Positions 34,993-43,981 of a stretch of DNA of 64,000 bases are shown piece by piece (within the stretch, counting starts at the first letter, position 1; each line of letters opens with the position of its first letter). Below the pieces are notes generated by a model. That model was not told where the DNA came from, did not search any database, and saw nothing but the letters and a program-made list of their open reading frames with translations. Source of the DNA: JAVBRD01 sp031548365 (GTDB taxonomy: Bacteria; Bacillota; Clostridia; Christensenellales; UBA1750); assembly GCA_031548365.1 (NCBI GenBank), contig JAVBRD010000014.1, positions 25,579-89,578 of the forward strand. The letters run 5' to 3'. The translations under genes and the position numbers were made by a program.

Positions 34993-35023
34993 AGGTCCCG
35001 GAAGCGCGTTCCGGGACCTCTTG
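34993..35023 (+). terminator. Terminator after the lipoprotein gene
   Basis: A perfect 11-bp stem AGGTCCCGGAA (34993-35003) with TTCCGGGACCT (35009-35019), loop GCGCG, followed by CTTGT. The T-run is weak, but the AAAG before it also suits the opposite strand. Confidence 0.65.
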
Positions 35024-35077
35024 TCGTGAATGCAAACCCTTCGCGTCCACCGAGCGGACGAGTGCGCAAGCCATCTG

Positions 35078-35526
35078 CTATGGCTTCGTAACGCGGGTGC
35101 CGGGATCGCAATGCCTAGAGACGAACGCCGGATAACCATTCATAATCAGCTCCCAGACAAGCCGCGGTCGGACATTGTGGTCAAGCAGCGCGTCCTTGCC
35201 CATCCACACAGACTCATACGTCCCGCGTGACGCGGACAAGTCCGGGCGGTATTCCTCTCCATCCCCGGTGCCGAAGACGCCGGACACCACGCCGCAAAGA
35301 AAAAATACCTGCGGGTTTTCGTTGAACGTAACCTCGGCAGCCAGCCTCTCGTCGCAGGCCTCAAGCCCGAGTTCTTCATGAATCTCGCGCAAGCAGGCGT
35401 CTTCCGCCGATTCGCTGAGCTCGATATGACCTCCCGGAACAAATAGCAGGTGGCGTCGTTCCGGACACGCAAGATCAGCGCGACACGGCTGCCCTTCTCA
35501 ATAATCGCAGCTGTTCTTGGAATGAT
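35078..35526 (-). pseudogene. Nudix hydrolase, broken by a frameshift and loss of start codon
   Basis: Two overlapping minus-strand frames together make one Nudix protein. The upstream frame reads YIIPRTAAIIEKGSRVALI and RVRNDATCYLF; the downstream frame reads VPGGHIELSESAEDACLREI then HEELGLE, a perfect Nudix box, and continues to the stop at 35078. The switch lies near plus 35437-35445 and needs one extra base to restore the frame. No ATG, GTG or TTG starts the upstream frame at the expected place; GGGGGG is followed seven bases later by ATT (35521-35523), as if ATG had mutated. Sequencing error is an alternative for the frameshift. Confidence 0.75.
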
Positions 35527-35566
35527 GTACCCCCCGTTTCGTATTTGCTCAATCCGCGTTGTCCGT

Positions 35567-36397
35567 TTACGCGACGACGTACCCGCGGCGGTTGCTCGCT
35601 TTGGCGAGCCGCATCGCGTTTTCCGCGCGTGTAAGCTCAGCCTCGGCGTCGCTCAGGTCGTCAGGCATGCGCACGATGCCGATGGTCACGGAGACTTTGA
35701 AACGCGTTCCGCCGAACTCGAAGTCGGCATCGGCATACGAGAGAATGGCCTTTGCGATGGACTCCGCGACGCCTTGCTCGCGGCTACCCGTGATGACGAC
35801 GAACTCATCGCCGCCCGCGCGGAAAAACCGCGCGCCCTCCGGGATAGACAGATCGATGCGCTTGGCGACCTCCGCGATGGCGATGTCTCCCGCGCCGCGC
35901 CCAATGTCGTCGTTGATCGGTTTCAGGTTGTCGATGTCGATATCCATAATATAGGTTCCTTTTGATGTGAGCATCATTTCCGTCAAGTCGGAAAGATCGA
36001 ATCGGCTTGCGCTTGGCATGGTTTTATCTCCTTTGTCAGTGATTTTGACGTACATGGGGTGGAGCGTGGTGAAACGGTGGGTTTTGCGAAACTCGGTCGG
36101 CGAGACGCGGAACTGGTTTTTGAACGCCCGCGAAAAGCTCTCAGAGTTGCTGTAGTGCATGGAAAACGCGATGTCGGTGACGGAATCGGCCGAGTCGACG
36201 AGCCTTTCGGCGGCGCGGCACAGCCGGCGTTTGACGATGTAGTCCTTGAGCGGCTTGCCGAACGCGTGGCTGAACAACCGATGAAGATGGGAAAGAGAGA
36301 GGAAGGACGCGCGGGCGACGTCGTCCAGCGAAAAGCCCTCCGTCAGGTGATCTTCTATCCACTCAACGGCTTTGAGGAGCGTCAGGTAATTTTTCAT
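35567..36397 (-). CDS. AraC-type HTH protein fused to a GGDEF (diguanylate cyclase) domain
   Basis: A 276-aa protein. Residues 1 to about 108 are a double helix-turn-helix AraC/XylS domain (FSLDDVARASFLSLSHLHRLF, then VTDIAFSMHYSNSESFSRAF and the usual ending F-R). Residues about 145-276 are a GGDEF domain with the metal loop MDIDIDNLKPINDDIGRGAGD and active-site RAGGDEF (193-199); the RxxD inhibitory site is absent. Its predicted product would be c-di-GMP, made by a DNA-binding protein. GGAGGA lies six bases before ATG 36397. The much longer open frame upstream is a shadow of the nuclease gene. Confidence 0.9.
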   Translation of the reverse strand: MKNYLTLLKAVEWIEDHLTEGFSLDDVARASFLSLSHLHRLFSHAFGKPLKDYIVKRRLCRAAERLVDSADSVTDIAFSMHYSNSESFSRAFKNQFRVSPTEFRKTHRFTTLHPMYVKITDKGDKTMPSASRFDLSDLTEMMLTSKGTYIMDIDIDNLKPINDDIGRGAGDIAIAEVAKRIDLSIPEGARFFRAGGDEFVVITGSREQGVAESIAKAILSYADADFEFGGTRFKVSVTIGIVRMPDDLSDAEAELTRAENAMRLAKASNRRGYVVA

Positions 36398-36487
36398 GCG
36401 GCGTCCTCCGGGCGGCTCATTTGGGATCCCACGTTCAGAATAGCACAGGCGTATCACGCGCGCCTGATTATTTGTATCATTTTCGTG

Positions 36488-36515
36488 TTGATATTTGCCG
36501 CTTGTCGTGTATGAT
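36488..36515 (+). promoter_or_regulatory. Likely promoter of the YhaM-like nuclease gene
   Basis: TTGATA (36488-36493), 16-base spacer, TATGAT (36510-36515), 38 bases before the ATG. Confidence 0.5.
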
Positions 36516-36553
36516 TGAGGCATCGGATAAACTGTTAAACGGAAAGGGTTGCC

Positions 36554-37507
36554 ATGGACTACTCTTTTGCATTGATTTCGGACTTTGAAAAAGGTTTTTT
36601 GTTTGAGGGGTTTCTGCTCATCCGGCAGGTTGACGTCAAGACGTCGGGCACCACCGGCAAGACGTACGTCGACATGACGCTCGGAGACAAAACAGGAGAC
36701 ATCGTATCCAAATGGTGGGACGGCAGCGAAGCTCCCGCGGCCGTGGGCGAGGTGCTCAAGGTGCGCGGGCAGGTTCAGGAGTACATGGGCCGTCTCCAGC
36801 TGCGCGTTGAGCGCGTGCGCGCCGCTGTGCCGCAGGACGACGTCGACATGTCCTCCCTCGTGCCCAGCGCGCCCCTTGATCCGCAGGAGCTCTTGCTCGA
36901 GATACAGATCGCCATCGACGAGATCGCGGACGAGCAGCTCCGCCGTGTCGTGCGCACGCTCTATGATGAAGCGGGGGACAAGCTCCTGACCGCGCCCGCA
37001 GCGCAGAGCTTTCATCACAGCGTGCGCTCCGGTCTTCTGTGGCACGTGACCACCATGCTCCGCGCCGCGCGCGCTCTCGCCGCCGTCTATCCCCAGCTCG
37101 ACCGCGACCTTCTGTCCGCGGGCGTGCTCATCCACGACCTATCCAAGCTCACCGAAATGAACGTCACATCCATCGGTGTGGTCGACGGCTACACCACCGA
37201 GGGCATGCTCATCGGACATATTGTCGCGGGCGTCGCGCGCATCGGCGAGGTGGGCAAGGCGCTCGGGTGTGATCCCGAACTGATCATGCTTCTTCAGCAC
37301 ATGGTCCTCTCCCACCACGGCGTCCCCGAATACGGGAGCCCGCGCGCGCCCATGTTCCTTGAGGCGGAAGTCTTAAGCCACCTCGATATGCTCGACGCGC
37401 GCGTCTACGACATCACGCAGGCGCTCGCGCTCGCGCAGCCCGGCACGTTCACCGACCGCGTCCGCTCTCTGGATGGCCGAAGGCTCTATCGCAGGACGGC
37501 GCGATAG
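36554..37507 (+). CDS. 3'-5' exoribonuclease YhaM family (OB-fold plus HD domain)
   Basis: A 317-aa protein with an N-terminal nucleic-acid-binding OB fold (about 15-95, GKTYVDMTLGDKTGDIVSKWWD) and an HD phosphohydrolase domain: first His in HHSVRSGLLWHV, the HD pair in LIHDLSK (about 195-201), and later His in HHGVPEYGSP. This is the layout of YhaM/CBF1, a Mn/Co-dependent 3'-5' exonuclease of Firmicutes that trims RNA and single-stranded DNA. GGAAAGGG precedes the ATG. The MoxR gene begins 89 bases after its stop. Confidence 0.93.
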   Translation: MDYSFALISDFEKGFLFEGFLLIRQVDVKTSGTTGKTYVDMTLGDKTGDIVSKWWDGSEAPAAVGEVLKVRGQVQEYMGRLQLRVERVRAAVPQDDVDMSSLVPSAPLDPQELLLEIQIAIDEIADEQLRRVVRTLYDEAGDKLLTAPAAQSFHHSVRSGLLWHVTTMLRAARALAAVYPQLDRDLLSAGVLIHDLSKLTEMNVTSIGVVDGYTTEGMLIGHIVAGVARIGEVGKALGCDPELIMLLQHMVLSHHGVPEYGSPRAPMFLEAEVLSHLDMLDARVYDITQALALAQPGTFTDRVRSLDGRRLYRRTAR

Positions 37508-37595
37508 TAAGGCGGACGCCCCGCTCCACATCTTCGGCGCGATTTGTGATTCCTTCCCGCGCGTGCTATTCCGCGCTATGAGAAAGGGTGTTGAC

Positions 37596-38534
37596 ATGGC
37601 GGTATCAGAGCTGATCGACCGTGCGAGGCAAAGCATTGAGACTGTGGTGGTTGGCAAAAGAAACGCCATCGACCTGATGCTGGCAGCGCTCCTATGCCGT
37701 GGGCATGTCTTGATTGAGGACGTGCCGGGCGTGGGGAAAACGACGCTGGTATCCACGATGGCGCGTACGCTGGGCTGCTCGTTCCAAAGAATCCAGTTCA
37801 CGCCCGACGTGATGCCCTCCGACATCACGGGGTTCACGGTCGCGGACTTCAAAACCGGCGCGTTCGAGTTCAAGAGTGGCGCGATCATGAGCCAGATCAT
37901 TCTAGCAGATGAAATCAACCGAACCTCGCCCAAGACGCAGTCCTCGCTCCTTGAAGCGATGCAGGAAGGGCAAGTGACGGTGGACGGCCAGACATACGCG
38001 CTGCCAAAGCCGTTCATGGTGCTCGCCACGCAAAACCCGATCGAGTACGTGGGTACGTTTCCGCTCCCCGAGGCGCAGCTCGACCGCTTTTTACTGCGCA
38101 TCAACATGGGATATCCCTCGCTCCAGCAGGAAGTGGAGATCATGACGCGCTCGCGGGATAACAAGACGGCGGAGAGCGTGCGCCCCGTGATCTCGCCCGA
38201 GCAGGTGCTTGAGCTGCAGGAGGCCTGCGACGCCGTGGCTGTGTCGGAGCCGGTCAAACAGTACATCGCGCACTTGATCGCACGCACACGGGACAACTCA
38301 GAGATCCTGCTCGGTGCGTCCCCGCGCGCCTCCATCGCTCTTTTGCGCGCGGCGTCAGGCTGGGCGCTGATCGATAAGCGTGACTATGTTCTGCCGGACG
38401 ACGTGCAGAAAATGCTCCTTCCCGTGCTCGCGCACAGGTTGGTCCTCAAGCCCGAGGCGCGCCTGAAAGAGATGACGCCCGAACGCATCCTGAAAAACAT
38501 ACAGAACGCCGTGAAGGTCCCATCAGCCGTATGA
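37596..38534 (+). CDS. MoxR family AAA+ ATPase
   Basis: A 312-aa AAA+ ATPase of the MoxR/RavA group, thought to act as a chaperone for metal insertion or envelope complexes. Walker A is DVPGVGKTTLV (about 45-55), Walker B ILADEINR, sensor 1 ATQNP, and the arginine-finger region LPEAQLDRF is present. ATG 37596 has AAAGGG eight bases upstream; the frame is open further upstream without a site. Its stop overlaps the DUF58 start (ATGA), and the third gene is a transglutaminase, the standard MoxR-DUF58-TgpA cluster. Confidence 0.96.
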   Translation: MAVSELIDRARQSIETVVVGKRNAIDLMLAALLCRGHVLIEDVPGVGKTTLVSTMARTLGCSFQRIQFTPDVMPSDITGFTVADFKTGAFEFKSGAIMSQIILADEINRTSPKTQSSLLEAMQEGQVTVDGQTYALPKPFMVLATQNPIEYVGTFPLPEAQLDRFLLRINMGYPSLQQEVEIMTRSRDNKTAESVRPVISPEQVLELQEACDAVAVSEPVKQYIAHLIARTRDNSEILLGASPRASIALLRAASGWALIDKRDYVLPDDVQKMLLPVLAHRLVLKPEARLKEMTPERILKNIQNAVKVPSAV

Positions 38535-39754
38535 GACGCGCGTTCCGCACAGCCTTTTTCACGGTCTTCGGCCTCTCGCTGGGGCTTGGGCTTGGCACGG
38601 GCGAGCGGCTGTTTGTCCAAATGGCCATTGTGATGATGGTGGCGTGCGCGGTGCTGGCCGCGCACATCCTGTACACGGTTGTTGTGGTGATCATCAGGCA
38701 GGAGTTGTCCGCGCCGGAGGCGGTCAAGGGCGGTGAGCTGCAGCTGGTGATCACCGCGCACAACGAGACATTTGTGCCCGTCGCGCCCATCGACATCGCG
38801 TACCACACGGTCGAGACCCTCATCAGCGGTGCGCCGCGGTACGCGACGCTCTTTCCCGCGCCTCTCGGGCAGGACGCCATCAGCGATGAGATCGCGTGCC
38901 CGTACAGAGGCGAGTATTCGCCCGGGATCGTCACGGTGAGTGTGCAGGACGCGTTGGGCATTTTTCACCTGACCATACGCGCGGAGAAACTCACGCACAT
39001 CAAACCCATCCATCTGTTGATCAGGCCGCGCGTGATCCCGCTGCCGAAGGACGCGATCCCGCTCAACCCTCGCGAAGGTCTGCACGACCAGAGCATGGAC
39101 AGCGCCGACGACGTCACCGCGGTGGCCGACGTGCGCAGGTTCCGCCCGGGGGACGCGCTCAAGCGCACGCACTGGAAACTTTCGGCGCGCCTGCAAGAGA
39201 CGATGATCAAACAGTTCGACGGCACGTCCGTGCGCGATCTCGCGATCATCATGGATGTGCGGCCGCCCTTTGGCGAGGGTGAACTCAAGCTTGCGGCGGA
39301 GGATGCGTTGGTGGAAGCAGGTGTTTCTCTCGCGCAGTTGTCTTCGCGCGGCGTGCCCATCAAGCTCATCGCCTACGGCCGTTCGCGGGTTGAAGTCAGG
39401 GCGTCGCGACCCATCGACTTTACGGCGGTTTACGAACTGCTCTCCCGCGCGGATTTCAACGGAAAGTACAGCGTCAGCGACATCCTCGCGCTTGAGATCA
39501 CTTCGCGCGCGGGCGTGGGCGGCATTGCCGTGGTGACGCCCGATCTTGGCGACGCGCTGTTTGACGCGCTGCTCACCATGCGCGAGAATGGACACACGCT
39601 CATGCTGGTGTGCATCAAGGCGCATGGCGACCGCGACATCCTGTTTACCAAGAAGCTGGCCGAGCTCAAAGCGCGGGGCGCGCGCGTCGTTGCTCTCGCT
39701 CCGGGAGAAACGCTGGCGAGCGCGATGTCTGGCAGGCGGGAGGCGGTCGGATGA
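38531..39754 (+). CDS. DUF58 domain-containing membrane protein
   Basis: A 407-aa protein with two N-terminal membrane helices (about 5-22 and 28-55), an extracytoplasmic Ig-like region, and the DUF58 core DVRRFRPGDALKRTHWKLSA (about 200-219), followed by a von Willebrand A-like domain (LAIIMDVRP). It is the usual partner of MoxR ATPases. Translationally coupled at both ends (ATGA overlaps at 38531-38534 and 39751-39754). The role is presumed to be in envelope protein assembly; the substrate is unknown. Confidence 0.94.
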   Translation: MRRAFRTAFFTVFGLSLGLGLGTGERLFVQMAIVMMVACAVLAAHILYTVVVVIIRQELSAPEAVKGGELQLVITAHNETFVPVAPIDIAYHTVETLISGAPRYATLFPAPLGQDAISDEIACPYRGEYSPGIVTVSVQDALGIFHLTIRAEKLTHIKPIHLLIRPRVIPLPKDAIPLNPREGLHDQSMDSADDVTAVADVRRFRPGDALKRTHWKLSARLQETMIKQFDGTSVRDLAIIMDVRPPFGEGELKLAAEDALVEAGVSLAQLSSRGVPIKLIAYGRSRVEVRASRPIDFTAVYELLSRADFNGKYSVSDILALEITSRAGVGGIAVVTPDLGDALFDALLTMRENGHTLMLVCIKAHGDRDILFTKKLAELKARGARVVALAPGETLASAMSGRREAVG

Positions 39755-42096
39755 GGCGCGCGCCCGCCTGGATCACCGTGCTCATACGATGGTTTGGCGC
39801 TGTTCTGTTCGGAAGCGGCATGGCTCACATGCTGCTCGTCAGTCAAGGACTGAACGCTGCGATCCCGGGTACTGTGTGCGTGGTGGCCGTCTCCGCTGCT
39901 CTCGTATACCTGTGGACGAGGAAGATCGGCGTGTTTGTACGCGTGACGCTTGTCTTGGCGGTGGCGTGCGTCTGCGTTTGGGCGTATGACGAAAGCCTCC
40001 CCGAACGCCTTGAGAAGCAGGTGTTCCCCCTGCTCAACGAGATCTACCTGTATTTCGCGGGCAAACAGCAGCTCTCGCAGGAGATCGTCGTGCCTTCCGT
40101 ACTCGGTATCCGCGTGCTCATGGGCGTGACCGCCGGACTGTTCGCCATACGCTGGCCCAACGCGGTCGTCCTGACGTTCATCGCCGGGTTTTTCTTCTTC
40201 CTTGAGTGGATCATCGGGCGCTTTGAAATCCTGGGCTCTCTCCCGGCCGTGCTTTTGGGCGTGGCCATGACCGCCGCCGCCCCTTTGGAGGGGGAGGAAG
40301 GTTCGCCCGAGGCGGCTCGCGCTTTCCTGCCCGTGGGGGCGCTGTGCGTCGGCCTGGCCGCCCTGATCCTGACCGCGACGGTCGTGCCTGACGACACGAG
40401 CGGGTGGCGGTTTAGGCCGTTTGAGATTGTGGTGGACGACATCAACGACGCGCTCGCACCCTACACGCACTTCACGAGGCCGCGGCACTCGTTTTCTATC
40501 GCCAGCTCGGGATTCGCGCCGCTCGGAGACCGCCTCGGCGGCCCGGTTTCACTGGGAACAACGCCCGCGCTCGTTGTGCGCGCTCCTTTTCCGCTCCATC
40601 TGCGCGGGAGCGTGATGAACGTCTACACCGGATACTCGTGGCTCGACAGTGTGGATATCCGCACCTACCGCTTCGGCGGGCCGCTCGCGGGTGATCGGAT
40701 CGACGCGGTGTACGACAACGATAAACCTCTCCCGTCCGGGGAAGCGTTCGGCGAGGAACTTCTGGGCGCGTTCGCCAAGCAGTCAGAGCTCGCGATCCTC
40801 CACGAATCATACAGCGGCGCCACTCTATTTTCCGCGGGACGCGTGACCTCGATGTCCTTCGCGGAAGACAAGGGGCGGATTGTCAGCTTCGACGACAACG
40901 CGGAGCTGTTCGTCAAAGACGGCGCGCCAACGCAGGAGTGGTACGTCGTGCACGCGAACATCCTCCCGGTCGCACAGCCCGGCTTTGATCAAGCGGCGCT
41001 TGCGCTCGAAGCACTCAGCCGCTCCGATACCGCGGATGACATCACGCGCATGAACGTGTTTTATCTTGCCTTGCCCGAGGATCTTCCGCTTGAGGTCAGG
41101 GATGCCGCGGCCAAAGCCATAGCGGGCGCGGAGACGGACTACCGCAAAGCGCTGGCCATCAAGGCGTATTTGGCGGATTTCGAGTACACGCTCACGCCCG
41201 GCGTGCCGCCGGAAGGCAAGGATTTTGTCGCGCATTTCCTTGAGACCAGGCAAGGCTATTGCACATACTATGCGACTGCCGTGGCGGTGCTCGCGCGATG
41301 CGCGGGCATCCCGTCGCGGTATGTCGAGGGTTACTTCCTCAGCGCCGGGGACGCCGAGCCGGACGGTTTCTACCATGTTGACGCGGCGAGCGCGCACGCG
41401 TGGGCCGAACTGTACATCGCGGGCCTCGGCTGGATACCCTTTGACGCGACACCTGTTGGAGAGGCCGTTCTTCCAGCGGAGAATTCACCCGCGCTGGGCA
41501 ACGGTCCGGCGTTTGTCGATGAAGAAATCCTCGAGGAACCGACCGACGATATCCCCGATTTGGGGTTTGCCTTGCCGGACATTGTGGTCCCCAGACTGCC
41601 TGCCGCCATTTATGCGTTCGCGGGCGGTGCGGTGCTGCTCGCGCTCATCGCGCTTGTGACCGGGTTGTGGGTGTTCCACAAGCGCAAGTTCCGTGTGAGC
41701 AGAATGCTCCGTGTTTTGCGCGGAGACACGCGCGAGGTCATCGCCGCGTACTGGCGGGACAGCGTGAACATCGTAGCCCTTTTTGGTTCGCCCATGCGCA
41801 CAGGCGATACACCCAACGCGCTCGCGCGCCGCGTGGACGGTGACATGTCTCGCGCTGCCATGCCGCTCTATGTGGTGGCCTCGCTCTATTCGCGCAGCGT
41901 GTTCGGCGGTGGCGACCCGAAAGAAGACGAGCTCTCGCGCGCAAGTGATATACACGCGGATTTGATGGACGACCTCATCGTTTCCATGGGCCGCGCGCGC
42001 TACTTTTTCGCGCGGGTTCTGCCCGTACGACGGGGGAACGGGCGGGCGCGGGATGTTCAGCCAACGCTTCACACGCAGGAAGATCAGCCGACGTAG
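39751..42096 (+). CDS. Membrane-anchored transglutaminase-like protein (TgpA type)
   Basis: A 781-aa protein with about six N-terminal membrane helices (1 to about 215), a large extracytoplasmic region, a transglutaminase core with the catalytic Cys in TRQGYCTYYATAVAVLAR, His in SAHAWAELYI and Asp in FDATP, then one C-terminal membrane helix (about 615-638) and a cytoplasmic DUF4129-like tail. Such proteins may crosslink or cleave exported peptides. Last gene of the MoxR-DUF58-TGase operon; ATGA overlap with DUF58. A strong terminator follows at 42195-42235. Confidence 0.93.
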   Translation: MRRAPAWITVLIRWFGAVLFGSGMAHMLLVSQGLNAAIPGTVCVVAVSAALVYLWTRKIGVFVRVTLVLAVACVCVWAYDESLPERLEKQVFPLLNEIYLYFAGKQQLSQEIVVPSVLGIRVLMGVTAGLFAIRWPNAVVLTFIAGFFFFLEWIIGRFEILGSLPAVLLGVAMTAAAPLEGEEGSPEAARAFLPVGALCVGLAALILTATVVPDDTSGWRFRPFEIVVDDINDALAPYTHFTRPRHSFSIASSGFAPLGDRLGGPVSLGTTPALVVRAPFPLHLRGSVMNVYTGYSWLDSVDIRTYRFGGPLAGDRIDAVYDNDKPLPSGEAFGEELLGAFAKQSELAILHESYSGATLFSAGRVTSMSFAEDKGRIVSFDDNAELFVKDGAPTQEWYVVHANILPVAQPGFDQAALALEALSRSDTADDITRMNVFYLALPEDLPLEVRDAAAKAIAGAETDYRKALAIKAYLADFEYTLTPGVPPEGKDFVAHFLETRQGYCTYYATAVAVLARCAGIPSRYVEGYFLSAGDAEPDGFYHVDAASAHAWAELYIAGLGWIPFDATPVGEAVLPAENSPALGNGPAFVDEEILEEPTDDIPDLGFALPDIVVPRLPAAIYAFAGGAVLLALIALVTGLWVFHKRKFRVSRMLRVLRGDTREVIAAYWRDSVNIVALFGSPMRTGDTPNALARRVDGDMSRAAMPLYVVASLYSRSVFGGGDPKEDELSRASDIHADLMDDLIVSMGRARYFFARVLPVRRGNGRARDVQPTLHTQEDQPT

Positions 42097-42194
42097 CGCG
42101 TCACGCGCGCATGGCGGATCAACAGAAAAATCCCGAACGTGCTGTGCTGAGGCGGCCCCAAATGTGAGACTACTAATCAAATTCTGCGGCAAAG

Positions 42195-42235
42195 AAGGCT
42201 TGTTGCCTGTGAAGAGCAGGCAACAAGCCTTTTGG
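42195..42235. terminator. Strong terminator after the transglutaminase operon
   Basis: A perfect 15-bp stem, AAGGCTTGTTGCCTG (42195-42209) with CAGGCAACAAGCCTT (42217-42231), 7-nt loop, then TTTT. The rest of the 335-base gap between the convergent TGase and NSS genes (42097-42431) holds a second inverted repeat, TGCACCCCA (42359-42367) with TGGGGTGCA (42400-42408), and no gene that I can see. Confidence 0.85.
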
Positions 42236-42431
42236 CTTGGCTTAATCCCGACAGTAAAGACCGTTACCCCTGCGGCTCATGCTCTGGCGGACACCTTATT
42301 CAACCAGCATCTGCTGGTACTGCAATGCCGGTACTGACATCCTTGGTCGGAATGATCATGCACCCCATTCGTTTTCAGTATATCCTACTGTCTGACGTCT
42401 GGGGTGCACTACATTTTATGATGTGCCGCGT

Positions 42432-43811
42432 TTATCCGAGCAGCTTGAACTTGTCGATGTACCCGAAAACGAAGACGACAAGAACGACGAGCGGGAGCAC
42501 GAACGTCAGGTAGAATTTTAGGTTGGCGGCGAGTTTCAATCCCTTGCCCGCATTGGCCTCCGCGAGGAAATTTTTCCAGCCCCAGCCGTAGCGCGTCGCG
42601 CAGAACAGGATGTACACAAGCGATCCGAGCGGGAGAATGTTGTTGGAAATGATGAAGTCTTCCAGATCCAGCACGACCGAACCCGGCCCGAGCGGGGCAA
42701 ACCCGGAAAACACGCTAAAGCCCAACGCGCAGGGGATGGAGAGTAAAATGATGACCGCCGCGTTGACCGCGCACGCCTTGGCGCGCGAGCAGCCGGTCAG
42801 ATCCATGGCGAAGGAGAGAATGTTTTCGAACACCGCGATGACCGTCGAAATCGCCGCGAACGCCATGAAAATAAAGAACAGAGTGCCCCAAAGCTGTCCG
42901 GCGGGCATGGCGTTAAAGACGTTGGGCAATGTGATGAACACAAGGCCCGGTCCGGAGTCGGCCTCGATGGCAAACGCGAAGCACGCGGGGAAGATGATCA
43001 ATCCGGACAGGAACGCCACGACCGTGTCAAGCACGGCGATGTTGAGGCTCTCGCCCAACAAGCGCCGCTCGCGCCCGATGTAGCTCCCAAAAATCGCCAT
43101 GGAGCCCATGCCGATGGAAAGCGTGAAGAACGCCTGCCCCATGGCCGCGTATATCGCCGACCAAATCCCCTTTTCCTGAATGGCCGCAGGATTGGGCATG
43201 AGATAAAATTTGAGACCCGCCGCCGCGTTGGGCAGCGTGACCGCGCGAATGACCAGCACAATCAGCACGATGAACAAGCTGCTCATCATGAACTTGGTAA
43301 TTTTTTCCACGCCGTTCTTAAGCCCGATCGCGCAGATACCAAACCCAATCACGCATGCGAGCGCCATCCATCCCACGCACGCGAGCGGGTTGTCAAGCAG
43401 CCCGCCGAAGATCGCGCCAACCGCTTCGGGCGCTTTGCCCACAAAATCGCCGCGAATCATGAAGAACAGGTACGCGAGCATCCAGCCCGCTACCGTGGTG
43501 TAGAACATCATGAGCAGGTAGTTGCCGCCCATCGCAAACCACTTGAAGACATGCCATTTGCTGCCCTTTGGCTCAAGTTCGTCAAAGGATTTCGCGACGC
43601 TCCTGCGGCTTGCGCGCCCGACCGCAAACTCGGCGGTCATGATCGGCAGGCCCATCACCACGAGAAACACCAGGTAGATCATCACAAAAATAGCGCCGCC
43701 GTAAAGCCCGGTGATGTAGGGGAATCGCCAGACGTTGCCAAGACCGATCGCGCATCCGGCGGAAATCAGAATGAACCCCAGCCGCGACGCAAGACTCTCC
43801 CGCTCTTTCAA
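42432..43811 (-). CDS. Neurotransmitter:sodium symporter (NSS/SNF) family transporter
   Basis: A 459-aa LeuT-fold sodium-coupled amino-acid transporter with about 11-12 helices. The TM1 signature is LGFILISAGCAIGLGNVWRF, followed by YITGLYGGAIFVMIYL, and MGQAFFTLSIGMGSMAIFGSY forms the unwound TM6 region. The frame is open to 43892 but TTG 43811 has GAGGAGG about eight bases upstream and gives the usual N-terminus (LKERESLASRLGF). Bacterial members carry tryptophan, tyrosine, leucine or similar; the substrate is not readable here. No riboswitch seen in its leader. Confidence 0.95.
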   Translation of the reverse strand: MKERESLASRLGFILISAGCAIGLGNVWRFPYITGLYGGAIFVMIYLVFLVVMGLPIMTAEFAVGRASRRSVAKSFDELEPKGSKWHVFKWFAMGGNYLLMMFYTTVAGWMLAYLFFMIRGDFVGKAPEAVGAIFGGLLDNPLACVGWMALACVIGFGICAIGLKNGVEKITKFMMSSLFIVLIVLVIRAVTLPNAAAGLKFYLMPNPAAIQEKGIWSAIYAAMGQAFFTLSIGMGSMAIFGSYIGRERRLLGESLNIAVLDTVVAFLSGLIIFPACFAFAIEADSGPGLVFITLPNVFNAMPAGQLWGTLFFIFMAFAAISTVIAVFENILSFAMDLTGCSRAKACAVNAAVIILLSIPCALGFSVFSGFAPLGPGSVVLDLEDFIISNNILPLGSLVYILFCATRYGWGWKNFLAEANAGKGLKLAANLKFYLTFVLPLVVLVVFVFGYIDKFKLLG

Positions 43812-43858
43812 CGAAAACTCCTCCTCATGCTGGCCGGACTCGCCGGCCTTTGAATTGA

Positions 43859-43887
43859 AGTATACGAATCCTTGGTACAAGAAGCAA
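43859..43887 (-). promoter_or_regulatory. SigA-type promoter of the NSS transporter
   Basis: Minus strand: TTGCTT (plus 43882-43887), 17-base spacer, TATACT (plus 43859-43864). A short GC hairpin (plus 43831-43847) lies between it and the ribosome site. Confidence 0.6.
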
Positions 43888-43981
43888 CACAATTTTCACC
43901 ATTTGATCACATTTCTTCTTTCGCATGACGCGCGCGGCATCCGCGCATGATGAACCGTGATGAATTCACAGGAGGTGCGTC

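Noticed and set aside
36398..37135. N-terminal extension of the AraC-GGDEF frame to 522 codons
   Set aside because: The extra part is antisense to the YhaM-like gene; a good ribosome site precedes the ATG at 36397.
38384..39625. A 413-codon minus-strand frame opposite the DUF58 gene
   Set aside because: Antisense to a coding gene with clear motifs; no family resemblance.
42359..42408. Inverted repeat TGCACCCCA...TGGGGTGCA as a riboswitch or IS end
   Set aside because: The 32-base loop has no further pairing I can support and no transposase is near; probably a weak terminator or chance.
43831..43847. Small GC hairpin in the NSS transporter leader as a riboswitch
   Set aside because: Too short and simple; no conserved aptamer seen.
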